Assembly (NCBI GenBank): GCA_017307275.1
Contig: JAFKFK010000015.1
Coordinates: forward strand, 62,001 to 126,000
From: Alphaproteobacteria bacterium
GTDB lineage: Bacteria; Pseudomonadota; Alphaproteobacteria; Reyranellales; Reyranellaceae
Direction: 5' to 3'
Length of the DNA: 64,000 nucleotides
The notes below the pieces were generated by a model, which worked only from the letters and a program-made list of their open reading frames with translations, ran no database searches and was not told where the DNA came from. Both the position numbers and the translations under genes were made by a program. Shown here in pieces: positions 34,383 through 44,789 of this stretch. The number at the start of each line of letters is the position of its first letter. Position 1 is the first letter of the stretch.

Positions 34383-35334
34383 ACCCCGGCACCAGCGCCC
34401 GAAGCAGGCGCCCGAACACGGTTACCTGCTGGGTAATCCAGCCGCGCCCGTTGTCGGCATCGACGGTTGCATCGTCGACGCCTGTCGGGCGGTGCTTGCC
34501 GTCGTAGATTGCCGTCCCGAACAGGATGTCCCAGATCGGGAAGACCGGCGCGAAATTGTGGTCCTGAATGTGGCGCTCCTCCGGCGTGGAGAGCGCATGG
34601 TGCAGGCGGTGGAAGCGCGGGCCGACCAGAAGCCGTTCGCCCAGCCAGCCGAAGCTCATATCGACATTGGCGTGCGACCAGCTCTCCACGAGGCGGCCGA
34701 TCATCAGGATCAGGACATACTCGCCAGGCTGCACGCCGACGAATTGCGAGAACAGAACCAGGGCTAGGTTGATCAGCAGATCGTCGACCACGTGATTGCG
34801 GTCGTCGGTCCAAACGGTCATGCGCCGTTGGCTGTGGTGCAGGCTGTGCAGTGACCACCACCACGCGAAGCCGTGCTGGGCGCGGTGCAGCCAATAGGCA
34901 GCAAAGTCGTAGAGGACGAAATAGACAAGGAACGACGCCAGCGCATTGTCGCCCAGCCAGGGCAGGATGCGTTCCAGCCGTGGCGGCGCATACCCCCAGG
35001 CGCGCACCAGCAGCTCGATATGCTGCACCAACGGATAGGTGACGATGAAGATGGCGAGCGGGACGATGCCGAGCTTGTTCAGCACCGTATAAACTTGGTC
35101 GACCCGGATCAGCCGGTCGTCCGGGCCGGATTTCTCCAGCGGCCAACGGCGTTCGAAGAAGCGCATGCCGAACGCGATGATCGCGATCTGCACCACGCCC
35201 AACATGAGAAACTCAACGGCGCTGTATCCCGGTTCGTACCAAGCCATAAGGCCGAAGTGAAAAAGGACCGGGCTGACGATGGTCTCGAACAGCCAGGCCT
35301 GGATGCCGACCCAGAGATCAGTGAGCTCGCGCAT
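34336..35334 (-). CDS. Sterol desaturase / fatty-acid hydroxylase family membrane protein
   Basis: 332 aa with about six hydrophobic segments. The diiron His boxes are visible: HRAQH, HSLHHS and FHRLHHAL, the pattern of sterol desaturase and fatty-acid hydroxylase proteins. It could act on a lipid or sterol-like substrate; bacteria use many variants. It sits between sugar-acid genes and has no clear functional link to them. Its C-terminus overlaps kdgK by 47 bases on the opposite strand. Confidence 0.85.
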   Translation of the reverse strand: MRELTDLWVGIQAWLFETIVSPVLFHFGLMAWYEPGYSAVEFLMLGVVQIAIIAFGMRFFERRWPLEKSGPDDRLIRVDQVYTVLNKLGIVPLAIFIVTYPLVQHIELLVRAWGYAPPRLERILPWLGDNALASFLVYFVLYDFAAYWLHRAQHGFAWWWSLHSLHHSQRRMTVWTDDRNHVVDDLLINLALVLFSQFVGVQPGEYVLILMIGRLVESWSHANVDMSFGWLGERLLVGPRFHRLHHALSTPEERHIQDHNFAPVFPIWDILFGTAIYDGKHRPTGVDDATVDADNGRGWITQQVTVFGRLLRALVPGFRRSSMQPGLRPPAE

Positions 35335-35346
35335 CGGCGCGGCTTC

Positions 35347-36354
35347 CTACTTTCGGTCGCTGGCCGTCGACGCCGCGCGTACCGGCCCATCCGCCTGCAA
35401 CGCCGTTCCCTTCAGCATGAATACGCCATGGGGCGACTTGCCGACGGGAATGTTGGCGACGACCTTGAGCTGCTCGATATCGACCACCGCCACGCGGCGC
35501 AGGAAGCGTTGGGTGACCCAGAGTTCTTTGCCGTCGGGTGTGATGTCCATGCAATCCGGGCCGCCGGGAATCCGGACGCTGCCAACGACCCGCATGTCGC
35601 CGCTCGTATCGATCAGCGAGACCGTCCCTTCGACACGATTGCTGATGAAGTAGTGCTTGCCGTCGCCTTTGGGCCAGAAATTATGCGCCCCCTTGCCGGT
35701 TTGAACGCGGCCCTTCAGAGCACCATCCTTCGGATCGACGACGACAAAGCCGTCCTCGCCTGTCAGCGCGACCAGGAGACGCTTGTCGTCCGGCAGCATG
35801 ACGACCCCGGCAGGCGTATTGCCGACCGGCATGTTCCACTTCAACGACTGGGTTTCTAGATCGAATGCCGCCAGCCGGCCGCTCTGCTGCAAGGTAACGA
35901 ACACGGTCTTGGAGTCGGCATCGAATGCCAGATGGCTCGGCAGGCCATCGATGAAGATCCGGCCCGCGAGACGGAAGCCGTCGGCATGGAAGATGTCGAC
36001 ATGGTCGAGCCTGTAGGCCGCGGTCACGAGCCATTTGCCATCCGGGCTGAAGCCCAGGTGATAGGGATCGATGATGTCCTTGACGACGCGCTTGCGCTCG
36101 CCGGTCTTGATATCGAGACCCAGTAGCTCGTTGGTCGCAGTCGAGCCGATCAGCACTTCCTTGCCGTCCGGCGTCACGATCAGGTGGTGCGGCTCGCGGC
36201 CGACCGGAAGACGCGCAATCTCGGTGCGCGTACTGCGGCTCAAGATGCTGTAGGACGCTTCCTCGGAATTGAGGATCAGCACGGAATCCGCCTGCGCTGC
36301 GCCGCCTGCCATCACAAGCGAAAGCGCCAATGCCGCGAACGACAGTTTATTCAT
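35347..36354 (-). CDS. Exported YncE-like beta-propeller protein
   Basis: 335 aa. A signal peptide (ALALSLVMAGGAAQADS) precedes a seven-bladed YVTN/YncE-type propeller with repeated units such as VGREPHHLIVTPDGKEVLIGS, YHLGFSPDGKWLVTA and CMDITPDGKELWVTQ. It is probably periplasmic. The repeats bind ligand or partners, and the function is unknown. It starts 54 bases after the eda stop on the same strand and ends 12 bases before the desaturase-like start, so the three genes may share a transcript. Confidence 0.82.
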   Translation of the reverse strand: MNKLSFAALALSLVMAGGAAQADSVLILNSEEASYSILSRSTRTEIARLPVGREPHHLIVTPDGKEVLIGSTATNELLGLDIKTGERKRVVKDIIDPYHLGFSPDGKWLVTAAYRLDHVDIFHADGFRLAGRIFIDGLPSHLAFDADSKTVFVTLQQSGRLAAFDLETQSLKWNMPVGNTPAGVVMLPDDKRLLVALTGEDGFVVVDPKDGALKGRVQTGKGAHNFWPKGDGKHYFISNRVEGTVSLIDTSGDMRVVGSVRIPGGPDCMDITPDGKELWVTQRFLRRVAVVDIEQLKVVANIPVGKSPHGVFMLKGTALQADGPVRAASTASDRK

Positions 36355-36408
36355 TGAAGATGCCCGCACCGCTAGATGCTGACTTGAAGCACCTTTCAGG
36401 GCTGCGCG

Positions 36409-37035
36409 CTAGGGGCGTTTAAGGGTTGAGGCCGCGACGGCCAGTCGCTCGATCCTCCCCCAGTCGCCGTCTGCGACTGCATCCTTAGGGGCAACCCAGG
36501 AGCCGCCCACGCAGGCGACGTTCGCAAGCGCGAGATAGGCCGGTGCCGTTTCCGGCCCGATGCCGCCGGTCGGACAGAAGCGCAGGCCGGCCAGCGGCGC
36601 CGACGCCGCCTTCAACCAGCCGATGCCACCTGCGGTGTCGGCCGGAAAGAACTTCAGGAGGTTGAACCCCTTGTCGGCCAGCGTCATCGCTTCGGAGATC
36701 GTCTGCACTCCCGGCAGGAAAGGCAGCCCGGCGGCACTGACAGCCATCGCGAGTTCGGCCGTGCAGCCGGGACTGACGCCAAAGCGGGCCCCCGCCTTTT
36801 GCACCTGCTCGACTTGCTTTTCATCGAGCACGGTGCCTGCGCCGACCACAGCCCCAGGCACTTCGCGTGCGATCAGTTCCAGCGCCTGCAAGGCTGCTTC
36901 AGTGCGCAGCGTGATCTCAAGGACAGGCAGTCCGCCTTTCACCAAGGCCCGCGCCAACGGAACGGCCGTTTCCAACCGATCGATAGTCAGGACCGGGATG
37001 ACCGGCGCCCGAGCCGCGATGGTCGCGATATCCAC
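36409..37035 (-). CDS. eda: 2-dehydro-3-deoxy-phosphogluconate aldolase
   Basis: 208-aa class I aldolase splitting KDPG into pyruvate and glyceraldehyde-3-phosphate. Landmarks are the Glu in LPVLEITLRTEAAL, GAGTVLD, and the Schiff-base Lys in GFNLLKFFPADTAGG, followed by PTGGIG and the phosphate loop VGGSWVAP. It completes the pathway begun by the dehydratase and kdgK. It starts with GTG, 2 bases after the SDR stop, so it is co-transcribed with it. Confidence 0.92.
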   Translation of the reverse strand: MDIATIAARAPVIPVLTIDRLETAVPLARALVKGGLPVLEITLRTEAALQALELIAREVPGAVVGAGTVLDEKQVEQVQKAGARFGVSPGCTAELAMAVSAAGLPFLPGVQTISEAMTLADKGFNLLKFFPADTAGGIGWLKAASAPLAGLRFCPTGGIGPETAPAYLALANVACVGGSWVAPKDAVADGDWGRIERLAVAASTLKRP

Positions 37036-37037
37036 GG

Positions 37038-38808
<1,771 letters not shown>

Positions 38809-38823
38809 TGTCAGGCCTCCATG

Positions 38824-38842
38824 ACGGGTTCGATTAAACCGT
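38824..38842. promoter_or_regulatory. 19-bp dyad upstream of the TAXI-SDR-eda operon
   Basis: ACGGGTT-CGATT-AAACCGT is a 7+7 inverted repeat with one mismatch, 16 bases upstream of the TAXI start. The position fits a repressor operator for the sugar-acid operon. No regulator gene is nearby. Confidence 0.45.
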
Positions 38843-38871
38843 GTCCCGCGAAGACCTGCAACGACGACCGC

Positions 38872-39618
38872 TCAGTTCACACCGATCGCTCTGCTGAGAG
38901 TCGGACCAATCTCGTTATGGATCACCAGATCGGCGTCGTCGTCTTGGTCCGTAGGATCGCGATTGAGGATGGCGAAACGAGCACCATTGCGCTTGGCCAT
39001 TCGAGGGAAGCCGGCCGCCGGGTAGACGACCAGCGAGCTGCCGAGCACGATCAGCAGGTCGCACGCGAGTGCCGCTTCCTGCGCCCGGATCATCGGGATC
39101 TCCGGCATTGCCTGACCGAACGAGATGGTCGCCGTCTTCACGATGCCTTCGCATTTCTCGCAAAGCGGCAGCACGCCTTTGCCCAAGAATGCCGTGCGGA
39201 TTGGGGCAAGCTCATGGCGATGGCCGCAGTCGAGGCAGCTTGCATACGTGGCGTTGCCGTGCAGTTCGATCACCTTCGCGTCGGGAACCCCGGAGCGTTG
39301 ATGCAGCCCGTCGACATTCTGGGTGATGATGGCGCTCATGCGCCCCTGCTCCACCAGTTTCGCCAGCGCGCGATGGCCGGCGTTGGGCTCGGCGTTGAGC
39401 ATCGTCTCGTCGGTGGCGAATTTTCGCCGCCAGGATTCACGGCGCATCTCGTCCGACGCCATGAAGTCATCGAAGTAGATTGGCTTGTAGCGGGTCCAGA
39501 TGCCGCCAGGAGAACGGAAATCCGGAATTCCCGACTCGGTCGAGATACCGGCTCCCGTGAAAGCCACGATCCGCTTGGCCGATCCGATTATCTCCCGCAG
39601 TTGGTCGACGTCGTCCAT
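38872..39618 (-). CDS. Sir2-family NAD-dependent deacylase
   Basis: 248-aa cytoplasmic sirtuin that removes acyl groups from lysines using NAD. It has GAGISTESGIPDFR, the TQNVDGLH nucleotide loop, catalytic His in ELHGNAT and the zinc cysteines CLDC...CEKC. Class III CobB-type proteins have Tyr and Arg in the acyl pocket (AxxYxxR); here the pocket region reads SWRRKFA, so desuccinylase activity is not evident. The ATG at 39618 follows AAGGAG; an ATG overlapping the upstream stop at 39636 is the alternative. Confidence 0.9.
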   Translation of the reverse strand: MDDVDQLREIIGSAKRIVAFTGAGISTESGIPDFRSPGGIWTRYKPIYFDDFMASDEMRRESWRRKFATDETMLNAEPNAGHRALAKLVEQGRMSAIITQNVDGLHQRSGVPDAKVIELHGNATYASCLDCGHRHELAPIRTAFLGKGVLPLCEKCEGIVKTATISFGQAMPEIPMIRAQEAALACDLLIVLGSSLVVYPAAGFPRMAKRNGARFAILNRDPTDQDDDADLVIHNEIGPTLSRAIGVN

Positions 39619-39635
39619 TGGGTCTCCTTGCGGCA

Positions 39636-40682
39636 TCAGGGCGCCGGCATTGCGGGATTGTGGGCAGCGCAGCCAACATAAGTCCGTCCCTCGCTGCGCA
39701 CCTCGACAGAATAGGCGAAGAGCGCGCCGGACATCGAATCGATGCAACGCCGCTCGTCGAGCATCACCGAGAACTCCGGTCCTTCCGTGGCAGCGTATGC
39801 GATCGAACCGCCTTGCCGAACGAGGCCGCCATGCGGTGCACGTTGCGGCGGAGCGCCGCCGAGGACGTTCAGGAGCAAGTCCCGGGCAGTGATTTCCAGC
39901 CGCCACGACGGCTCGTTGCCCAAGCCGATCCACTCGCGCTGATCGAAACGCTCGCGGCAGCCTGCCGTTTCCACAGCAGCCCGCCGGACCTCGAGCGCCC
40001 CGACGCCGGCCCCGGGGCCGCTCTCGCGCCCGCCATAGAACTCCACGAACATAGGACGGCTCTCCTGCCCCGCCGTCAGCTCGCGCAGCGTGCGGCTCAA
40101 CTCCTGGCCCGGCGTGCGATCTTCGAGGGCCAGCGGTGCCCCATCGCAAGGCGAGAATTGCAGCTTGCCGCCGATATCCCTGACGAGCCCGCGCAGCCTG
40201 ATCGCGCTGGCGGGCAGCGGTGCACGCGGGGCCTCGGGAGCTGCCCGCTGAGCCGGTGGCTGCTGGGCGGGTTGCGGGGACAAGGCCATGGTCGACTGCG
40301 GCGTCGACGCGCCCGGCCCTCGCCCGAAGGGCGTCGGTGCCGCACGGCCCGACAGGACCGGCAGTGCGTAGAAGAACAACGGCTTGTCGGCACGGTCCAA
40401 CAGGCAGACGAACTGGGTTTCGAGGGGCGCGCGGTCGCGATAGGTCAACCGGCCGCGAAGGGTGAGCGCGGCGGCCACGGCCTGAGATCCCGCGTTGGCG
40501 CCGATCCTCTCCAGGGTCGGCGGCGGCGCCTCCTGGGCCGTGATCCGCTCGATCGAAGGATCGAGCTTGCGATACTGGCCTTCCCCGAACGCAACACACT
40601 GCTGCGCGAGGCGGGTCTGTGCCATCGCTGGAAGAGCGAGCACGATCGCGGAGCAGGTGAGAAGCGGAACAGCGTAGCGCAT
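39636..40682 (-). CDS. Exported protein with C-terminal COG3650-type domain
   Basis: 348 aa. A signal peptide (VPLLTCSAIVLALPAMAQ) is followed by a conserved domain, a Pro/Ala-rich linker around residues 120-160, a middle domain (LRGLVRDIGGKLQFSPCDG) like META/copper-resistance-type sequences, and a C-terminal block with IGLGNEPSWRLEI, RCIDSMSGALFAYSVEVRSEG and YVGCA typical of COG3650. The paired Cys probably form disulfides in the periplasm. The function is unknown. The sirtuin gene lies 17 bases beyond its stop. Confidence 0.65.
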   Translation of the reverse strand: MRYAVPLLTCSAIVLALPAMAQTRLAQQCVAFGEGQYRKLDPSIERITAQEAPPPTLERIGANAGSQAVAAALTLRGRLTYRDRAPLETQFVCLLDRADKPLFFYALPVLSGRAAPTPFGRGPGASTPQSTMALSPQPAQQPPAQRAAPEAPRAPLPASAIRLRGLVRDIGGKLQFSPCDGAPLALEDRTPGQELSRTLRELTAGQESRPMFVEFYGGRESGPGAGVGALEVRRAAVETAGCRERFDQREWIGLGNEPSWRLEITARDLLLNVLGGAPPQRAPHGGLVRQGGSIAYAATEGPEFSVMLDERRCIDSMSGALFAYSVEVRSEGRTYVGCAAHNPAMPAP

Positions 40683-40689
40683 CAGGCGC

Positions 40690-41484
40690 CTAGGATAGCC
40701 AGCGCTTGCGCCTCTTGTAATGCTTGGTGTCGCGATAGGATTTCCGCGTGCCGCCTTCGTTCAGGCCCAGGTAAAATTCCTTGATGTCGGAATTGTCGCG
40801 CAGCTTGTCGGCCGGGCCCTCGAGCACGATCCGGCCGTTTTCCATGACATAGCCGTGGTCCGCCACGCCCAGCGCCATCGTGGCGTTCTGCTCGACCAAC
40901 AGGACAGAGAGATTCTCCTGCCTCACAAGCCTGTCGACGATACCGAAGATCTCCTCCACCAGCATCGGCGCCAGGCCGAGCGATGGCTCATCCAGCAGCA
41001 CGACCTTGGGCTTGCTCATCAGAGCCCGGCCGATCGCCAGCATCTGTTGCTCACCTCCGGAGAGGTAACCCGACTGCTGGTGCCGCCTCTCCCTCAGACG
41101 CGGGAAATAGGAGTAGACCAAGTCGATCCCCTGCTTCACCACGGCGCCTTCCCTCTGGACGTGCCCGCCGGCGATCAGGTTCTCTTCGGTCGTCAGGTGC
41201 TCGAACACACGCCGCCCTTCGAATACCTGGACCAGGCCGAGCCCTGTGACGTCGTGAGCCCGCATGCCATCGATGCGGTGCTCGCCAAGTTGGATCGTGC
41301 CTTTGGTGACCTCGCCACGCTCGCCGTGAAGCACGCCCGAAATCGCCTTCAGGGTCGTCGTCTTACCCGCGCCATTGGCCCCGAGCAGGGTCGTGATGGC
41401 GCCCTCTCGCACGTCGATCGACACCCCCTTCAGGACGAGGATGACGCGGTCATAGACGACTTCGATGTTGTTGATGGCCAGCAT
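40690..41484 (-). CDS. livF: Liv-type ABC transporter ATPase (LivF)
   Basis: 264 aa. Walker A LLGANGAGKTTT, Q-loop in VFEGRRVFEHLT, signature YLSGGEQQMLAIGRAL, Walker B VVLLDEP and switch His in VADHGYV. The C-terminal basic tail (RKSYRDTKHYKRRKRWL) is longer than in E. coli LivF. It is the last gene of a six-gene HAAT-family uptake operon that also has an acyl-CoA synthetase. The substrate is unknown and may be an aromatic or branched carboxylic acid rather than an amino acid. Confidence 0.9.
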   Translation of the reverse strand: MLAINNIEVVYDRVILVLKGVSIDVREGAITTLLGANGAGKTTTLKAISGVLHGERGEVTKGTIQLGEHRIDGMRAHDVTGLGLVQVFEGRRVFEHLTTEENLIAGGHVQREGAVVKQGIDLVYSYFPRLRERRHQQSGYLSGGEQQMLAIGRALMSKPKVVLLDEPSLGLAPMLVEEIFGIVDRLVRQENLSVLLVEQNATMALGVADHGYVMENGRIVLEGPADKLRDNSDIKEFYLGLNEGGTRKSYRDTKHYKRRKRWLS

Positions 41485-41528
41485 GGCGTGTCGGGCGGCG
41501 ATTGCTCGCCGCCCGTCCGTCAGTTCGT

Positions 41529-42779
41529 TCAGGACTTCTTCGATTCAGCGTCCAGGTGCTTCTGGATCACGGAGCGATACCCCTGGAACCAATCCTTGGT
41601 CTTCGTCAGCTTGCCGCCCTTCACCGTCCAGATCTGGACCCAACCACCGCCTTCATGGTCGGCTGGCGTGATCTCCATCGGCGGGACGAGTCCGCCCAGA
41701 GTGAAGCCCTTGATCGACTCCATGCCATTCTTGACCTCCTCGGAGGTCGGCGCAGCGCCGTTCTTCGCCTTGATGGCATTCCGCACGGCCTCGACGTGCA
41801 ACGCCGCAATCAGGACACCGCGGTTGTAGTAGACGGTCGAGTCCATTTCCTTCGGCGGGGTCTTGCCTTGCGCCTTGTACATGGCCTCGATGTCCTTCAG
41901 CACCGGGAAGTCCTTGCCGACGCCGGCGAACTGGATGGTGTTGTAGCCTTCAGCGACGCCCATCCCGCCTGCCGCGATGATGTCGGCTTCGGCGCTGCCC
42001 CACACAAAGGCCACCACCTTGCTGAGCGGGAATCCCTTGCCTTTCAGCTCCTTCATCGAGACCGACGGCGCACGGCCAAACAGATGGGTGATCACGAAGT
42101 CGGGCTTGAAGCGGCCCGTGATGTCGAGGATCTGGGCACCCATTTCGACGCCCGGTGCCGGGACCGCGAAGGTCCTCATCTCGAAGCCTTCCGCCTTGGC
42201 GAGATCTTCAAGGATCGGCAATGCCTCCTTGCCAGCAGGATTATCGTAGAACAGATAGGCGATCTTCTTGCCCTTGAGGTTGCCGCCCAGCCGCTCCTTG
42301 GCGAAGGCGACGGCCGCTCCCGCCTGCGACCAGTAGCTGGCGGCAATCGGGAAGGTATAGGGGAAGCGCTTGCCATCGGCCGCCGAGGCGGTCCCGAAGC
42401 CCGGCGAGGTACCGAGAATCTTGTCTTCCTCGAGCTTCTTGTTCAGCGCCGCAGTCTGGGGCGTGCCGTAGAGCCCTTCGAGGACCGCGCCCTCCTTCTT
42501 GAAACGCTCATGCGCTTCCATGGCGGGCGGCACCTTGTACTCGTTGTCGATCTCGAGAACCTTGATCTTGAAGCCCTCGACGCCGCCCTTGCTGTTCACC
42601 AGCCCGATATAGTCGTGATAACCCGGACACAGGTTGACGCCGACTGTCGCTGTCGGTCCGGTGCGGTCGCACTGGAGGCCGAACACGAGTTCCTTCTGCG
42701 CGAAAGCCTGCCCTCCGCCGAACACAAGGGTTGCGGTGGTCGCCGCGACCCCAAGCCAACTCCTTACGAACCTCGTCAT
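41529..42779 (-). CDS. Branched-chain amino acid-type ABC substrate-binding protein
   Basis: 416 aa. A signal peptide ends near GGQAFAQ, followed by the periplasmic-binding type 1 fold: FGLQCDRTGPTATVGVNLCPGYHDYIGLVNSKGGVEG, LYGTPQTAALN and KKIAYLFYDNPAGKEALPILEDLAK. It is longer than classical LivJ and of the group often linked to aromatic-acid uptake. It lies between LivM and LivF. Confidence 0.88.
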   Translation of the reverse strand: MTRFVRSWLGVAATTATLVFGGGQAFAQKELVFGLQCDRTGPTATVGVNLCPGYHDYIGLVNSKGGVEGFKIKVLEIDNEYKVPPAMEAHERFKKEGAVLEGLYGTPQTAALNKKLEEDKILGTSPGFGTASAADGKRFPYTFPIAASYWSQAGAAVAFAKERLGGNLKGKKIAYLFYDNPAGKEALPILEDLAKAEGFEMRTFAVPAPGVEMGAQILDITGRFKPDFVITHLFGRAPSVSMKELKGKGFPLSKVVAFVWGSAEADIIAAGGMGVAEGYNTIQFAGVGKDFPVLKDIEAMYKAQGKTPPKEMDSTVYYNRGVLIAALHVEAVRNAIKAKNGAAPTSEEVKNGMESIKGFTLGGLVPPMEITPADHEGGGWVQIWTVKGGKLTKTKDWFQGYRSVIQKHLDAESKKS

Positions 42780-42807
42780 GGGTTCCTCCCTTCGCTATTG
42801 CGCCCCT

Positions 42808-43875
42808 CTAGTACGAGAAGGGCCAGACCCGGAAATAACTCCGGATATTGCGCCAAAGCCTGTTAAGCCCCTCCGGCTCGACAATGAGAAAGAAGATGAT
42901 CAGCCCGCCGAACACGCCCAGCCGAAGCCCGGAAATGACATTGGCCATCTCCGCCGTGGTGAAGAACAGCGAGCCCACATCCTCCATGAAGATGCGGATC
43001 ACGATGGGAAGCAGGGTCACGAAGACGGCGCCGAAGATCGAGCCCAGCACCGATCCCAGCCCGCCGATGATGATCATGGCCAGGTAGTCGATCGAGACGA
43101 TGAGCTGGAACTGCTCGTAGTTCGCGATGCCGAAATAGTAGGTGTAGAGCACGCCGCAGACACCGGCATAGAAAGACGAGATCGCAAAGGCGAGCAGCTT
43201 GTAACGGTAGATGTTGATGCCGATGATCTCGGCCGCGATGTCCTGGTCGCGCACGGCGACGAATGCCCGGCCGATGCGGCTGCGGGCCAGGTTCAACGTC
43301 GCAATGATCGCCAGTACGGCGAAGAACAGCAGGAAGAAGTAAAGGCTGCCCTGGGTGTTGAAGCTGAAGCCGAACAGGCTCGGCCGATCGACCTCAATGG
43401 ATGCCTGGGCGCCGCCTGAGATCGCCGGCACGCGATTGATCGTCCATTCGATGATGAGCTGGCCCGCCAGGGTCGCGATGGCGAGATAGAGGCCCTTGAT
43501 GCGCAGGCTGGGCATGCCGACGATCACGCCGATTGCTGCCGCCATGAGGCCGCCGGCTGGCAAAGTGATCCAGAACGGCAGGCCGAGCTTCACGGCCAGA
43601 TTGGCCGCTGTATAAGCGCCAACCGACATGAAGGCCGCATGTCCAATCGAAATCTGGCCGGTGTAGCCCACCAAGATGTTGAGCCCGAGCGCGCCCACAA
43701 TGGCGATGAAGATCAGGTTCAGGATCGACAGATAGTATTCGTGAACGGTGAGCGGAATGATCACGACAAAGAGCAGCGCCAGCGCCGCCACTGTCCATTT
43801 GGCAATGGGCAATGGATAGAGCGCTGCATCGGCGGCGTAGGTCGTCTTGAAGAACCCGGATTCGCGATGGAACAT
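42808..43875 (-). CDS. livM: Liv-type ABC permease (LivM)
   Basis: 355-aa membrane permease with about 10 hydrophobic segments. It has NILVGYTGQISIGHAAFMSVGAY, typical of LivM, and ALNLARSRIGRAFVAVRDQDIAAEIIGIN, which is the EAA-type loop contacting the ATPases. It follows LivH with a 6-base gap. It is part of the LivG-AMP ligase-LivH-LivM-SBP-LivF operon. Confidence 0.9.
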   Translation of the reverse strand: MFHRESGFFKTTYAADAALYPLPIAKWTVAALALLFVVIIPLTVHEYYLSILNLIFIAIVGALGLNILVGYTGQISIGHAAFMSVGAYTAANLAVKLGLPFWITLPAGGLMAAAIGVIVGMPSLRIKGLYLAIATLAGQLIIEWTINRVPAISGGAQASIEVDRPSLFGFSFNTQGSLYFFLLFFAVLAIIATLNLARSRIGRAFVAVRDQDIAAEIIGINIYRYKLLAFAISSFYAGVCGVLYTYYFGIANYEQFQLIVSIDYLAMIIIGGLGSVLGSIFGAVFVTLLPIVIRIFMEDVGSLFFTTAEMANVISGLRLGVFGGLIIFFLIVEPEGLNRLWRNIRSYFRVWPFSY

Positions 43876-43881
43876 GGGTGC

Positions 43882-44778
43882 CTACACGCGCTCGATCTTG
43901 CGTTTGCCGAAGATGCCGTAGGGCCTGATCATCAGGACCAGGATCATCAGCACATAAGGCGCGAAGTCCTTGGTGCCGCCGCCCACATAGGGGTCGAGAT
44001 AGCCTGCCGCCAGACTCTCGACGATGCCGATGATCAATCCGCCAACCAGCGCACCGCCAATCGAATCGAGCCCGCCCAGGATCACCACCGGGAACACCTT
44101 GAGGCCGACCAGCGCGAGATGGACGTCGACGCCCAGCATGCTGCCCCACACGACGCCCCCCAAGGCCGAGACGACGCCTGCCATTGCCCAGGCAAGGGCG
44201 AAATAGCGTTCGACATTGATGCCCATCGCCTGCGCCACCTGCTGATTGTCGGCGACGGCGCGCATGGCAACACCCATGCGGCTCTTCTTGAAGAACCAAC
44301 TGAAGGCCAAAAAGAACAGGATCGCGACCACCGCCCCCAGGACCTGGACCGGCGGCAGGCTGGCCGGGCCGAGGACGATGGGCTCGTCACCGATGGGCAA
44401 CGACACCGCCCTGGTCTCGCTTCCAAAGATCACGGGCCCCAGGCCGCGCAACATGGCGGCCAGGCCGATGGTAGCCATGATCACCGCCACGACGGGACGG
44501 CCAAGCAACGGTCGCAGCACGACACGTTCCAAGCCGAAGCCGAAACCGATCATGACGGCCACGACGATGACGATAGCAGCGATGAGCGGTGCGCCCTCGA
44601 AACCCAGAACGACCGCCACGATCAAGCCAGCCAACATCACGAACTCGCCCTGGGCGAAGTTGATGGCGTCGGTCGCCTTGTAGACAAGGACAAATCCCAA
44701 CGCGATCAGCGAATACATCAGTCCGATGGAAGCGCCATTCAGGATCAGGGCGAAGGCAAATTCGAGATCCTCGGACAT
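43882..44778 (-). CDS. livH: Liv-type ABC permease (LivH)
   Basis: 298-aa membrane permease with LNGASIGLMYSLIALGFVLVYKATDAINFAQGEFVMLAG near the N-terminus, a region strongly conserved in LivH, and the loop KKSRMGVAMRAVADNQQVAQAMGIN. It starts at ATG 44778 after GAGGGAGCGGGGG. It lies 11 bases after the acyl-CoA synthetase stop, so the two are co-transcribed. Confidence 0.9.
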   Translation of the reverse strand: MSEDLEFAFALILNGASIGLMYSLIALGFVLVYKATDAINFAQGEFVMLAGLIVAVVLGFEGAPLIAAIVIVVAVMIGFGFGLERVVLRPLLGRPVVAVIMATIGLAAMLRGLGPVIFGSETRAVSLPIGDEPIVLGPASLPPVQVLGAVVAILFFLAFSWFFKKSRMGVAMRAVADNQQVAQAMGINVERYFALAWAMAGVVSALGGVVWGSMLGVDVHLALVGLKVFPVVILGGLDSIGGALVGGLIIGIVESLAAGYLDPYVGGGTKDFAPYVLMILVLMIRPYGIFGKRKIERV

Positions 44779-44789
44779 CCCCCGCTCCC

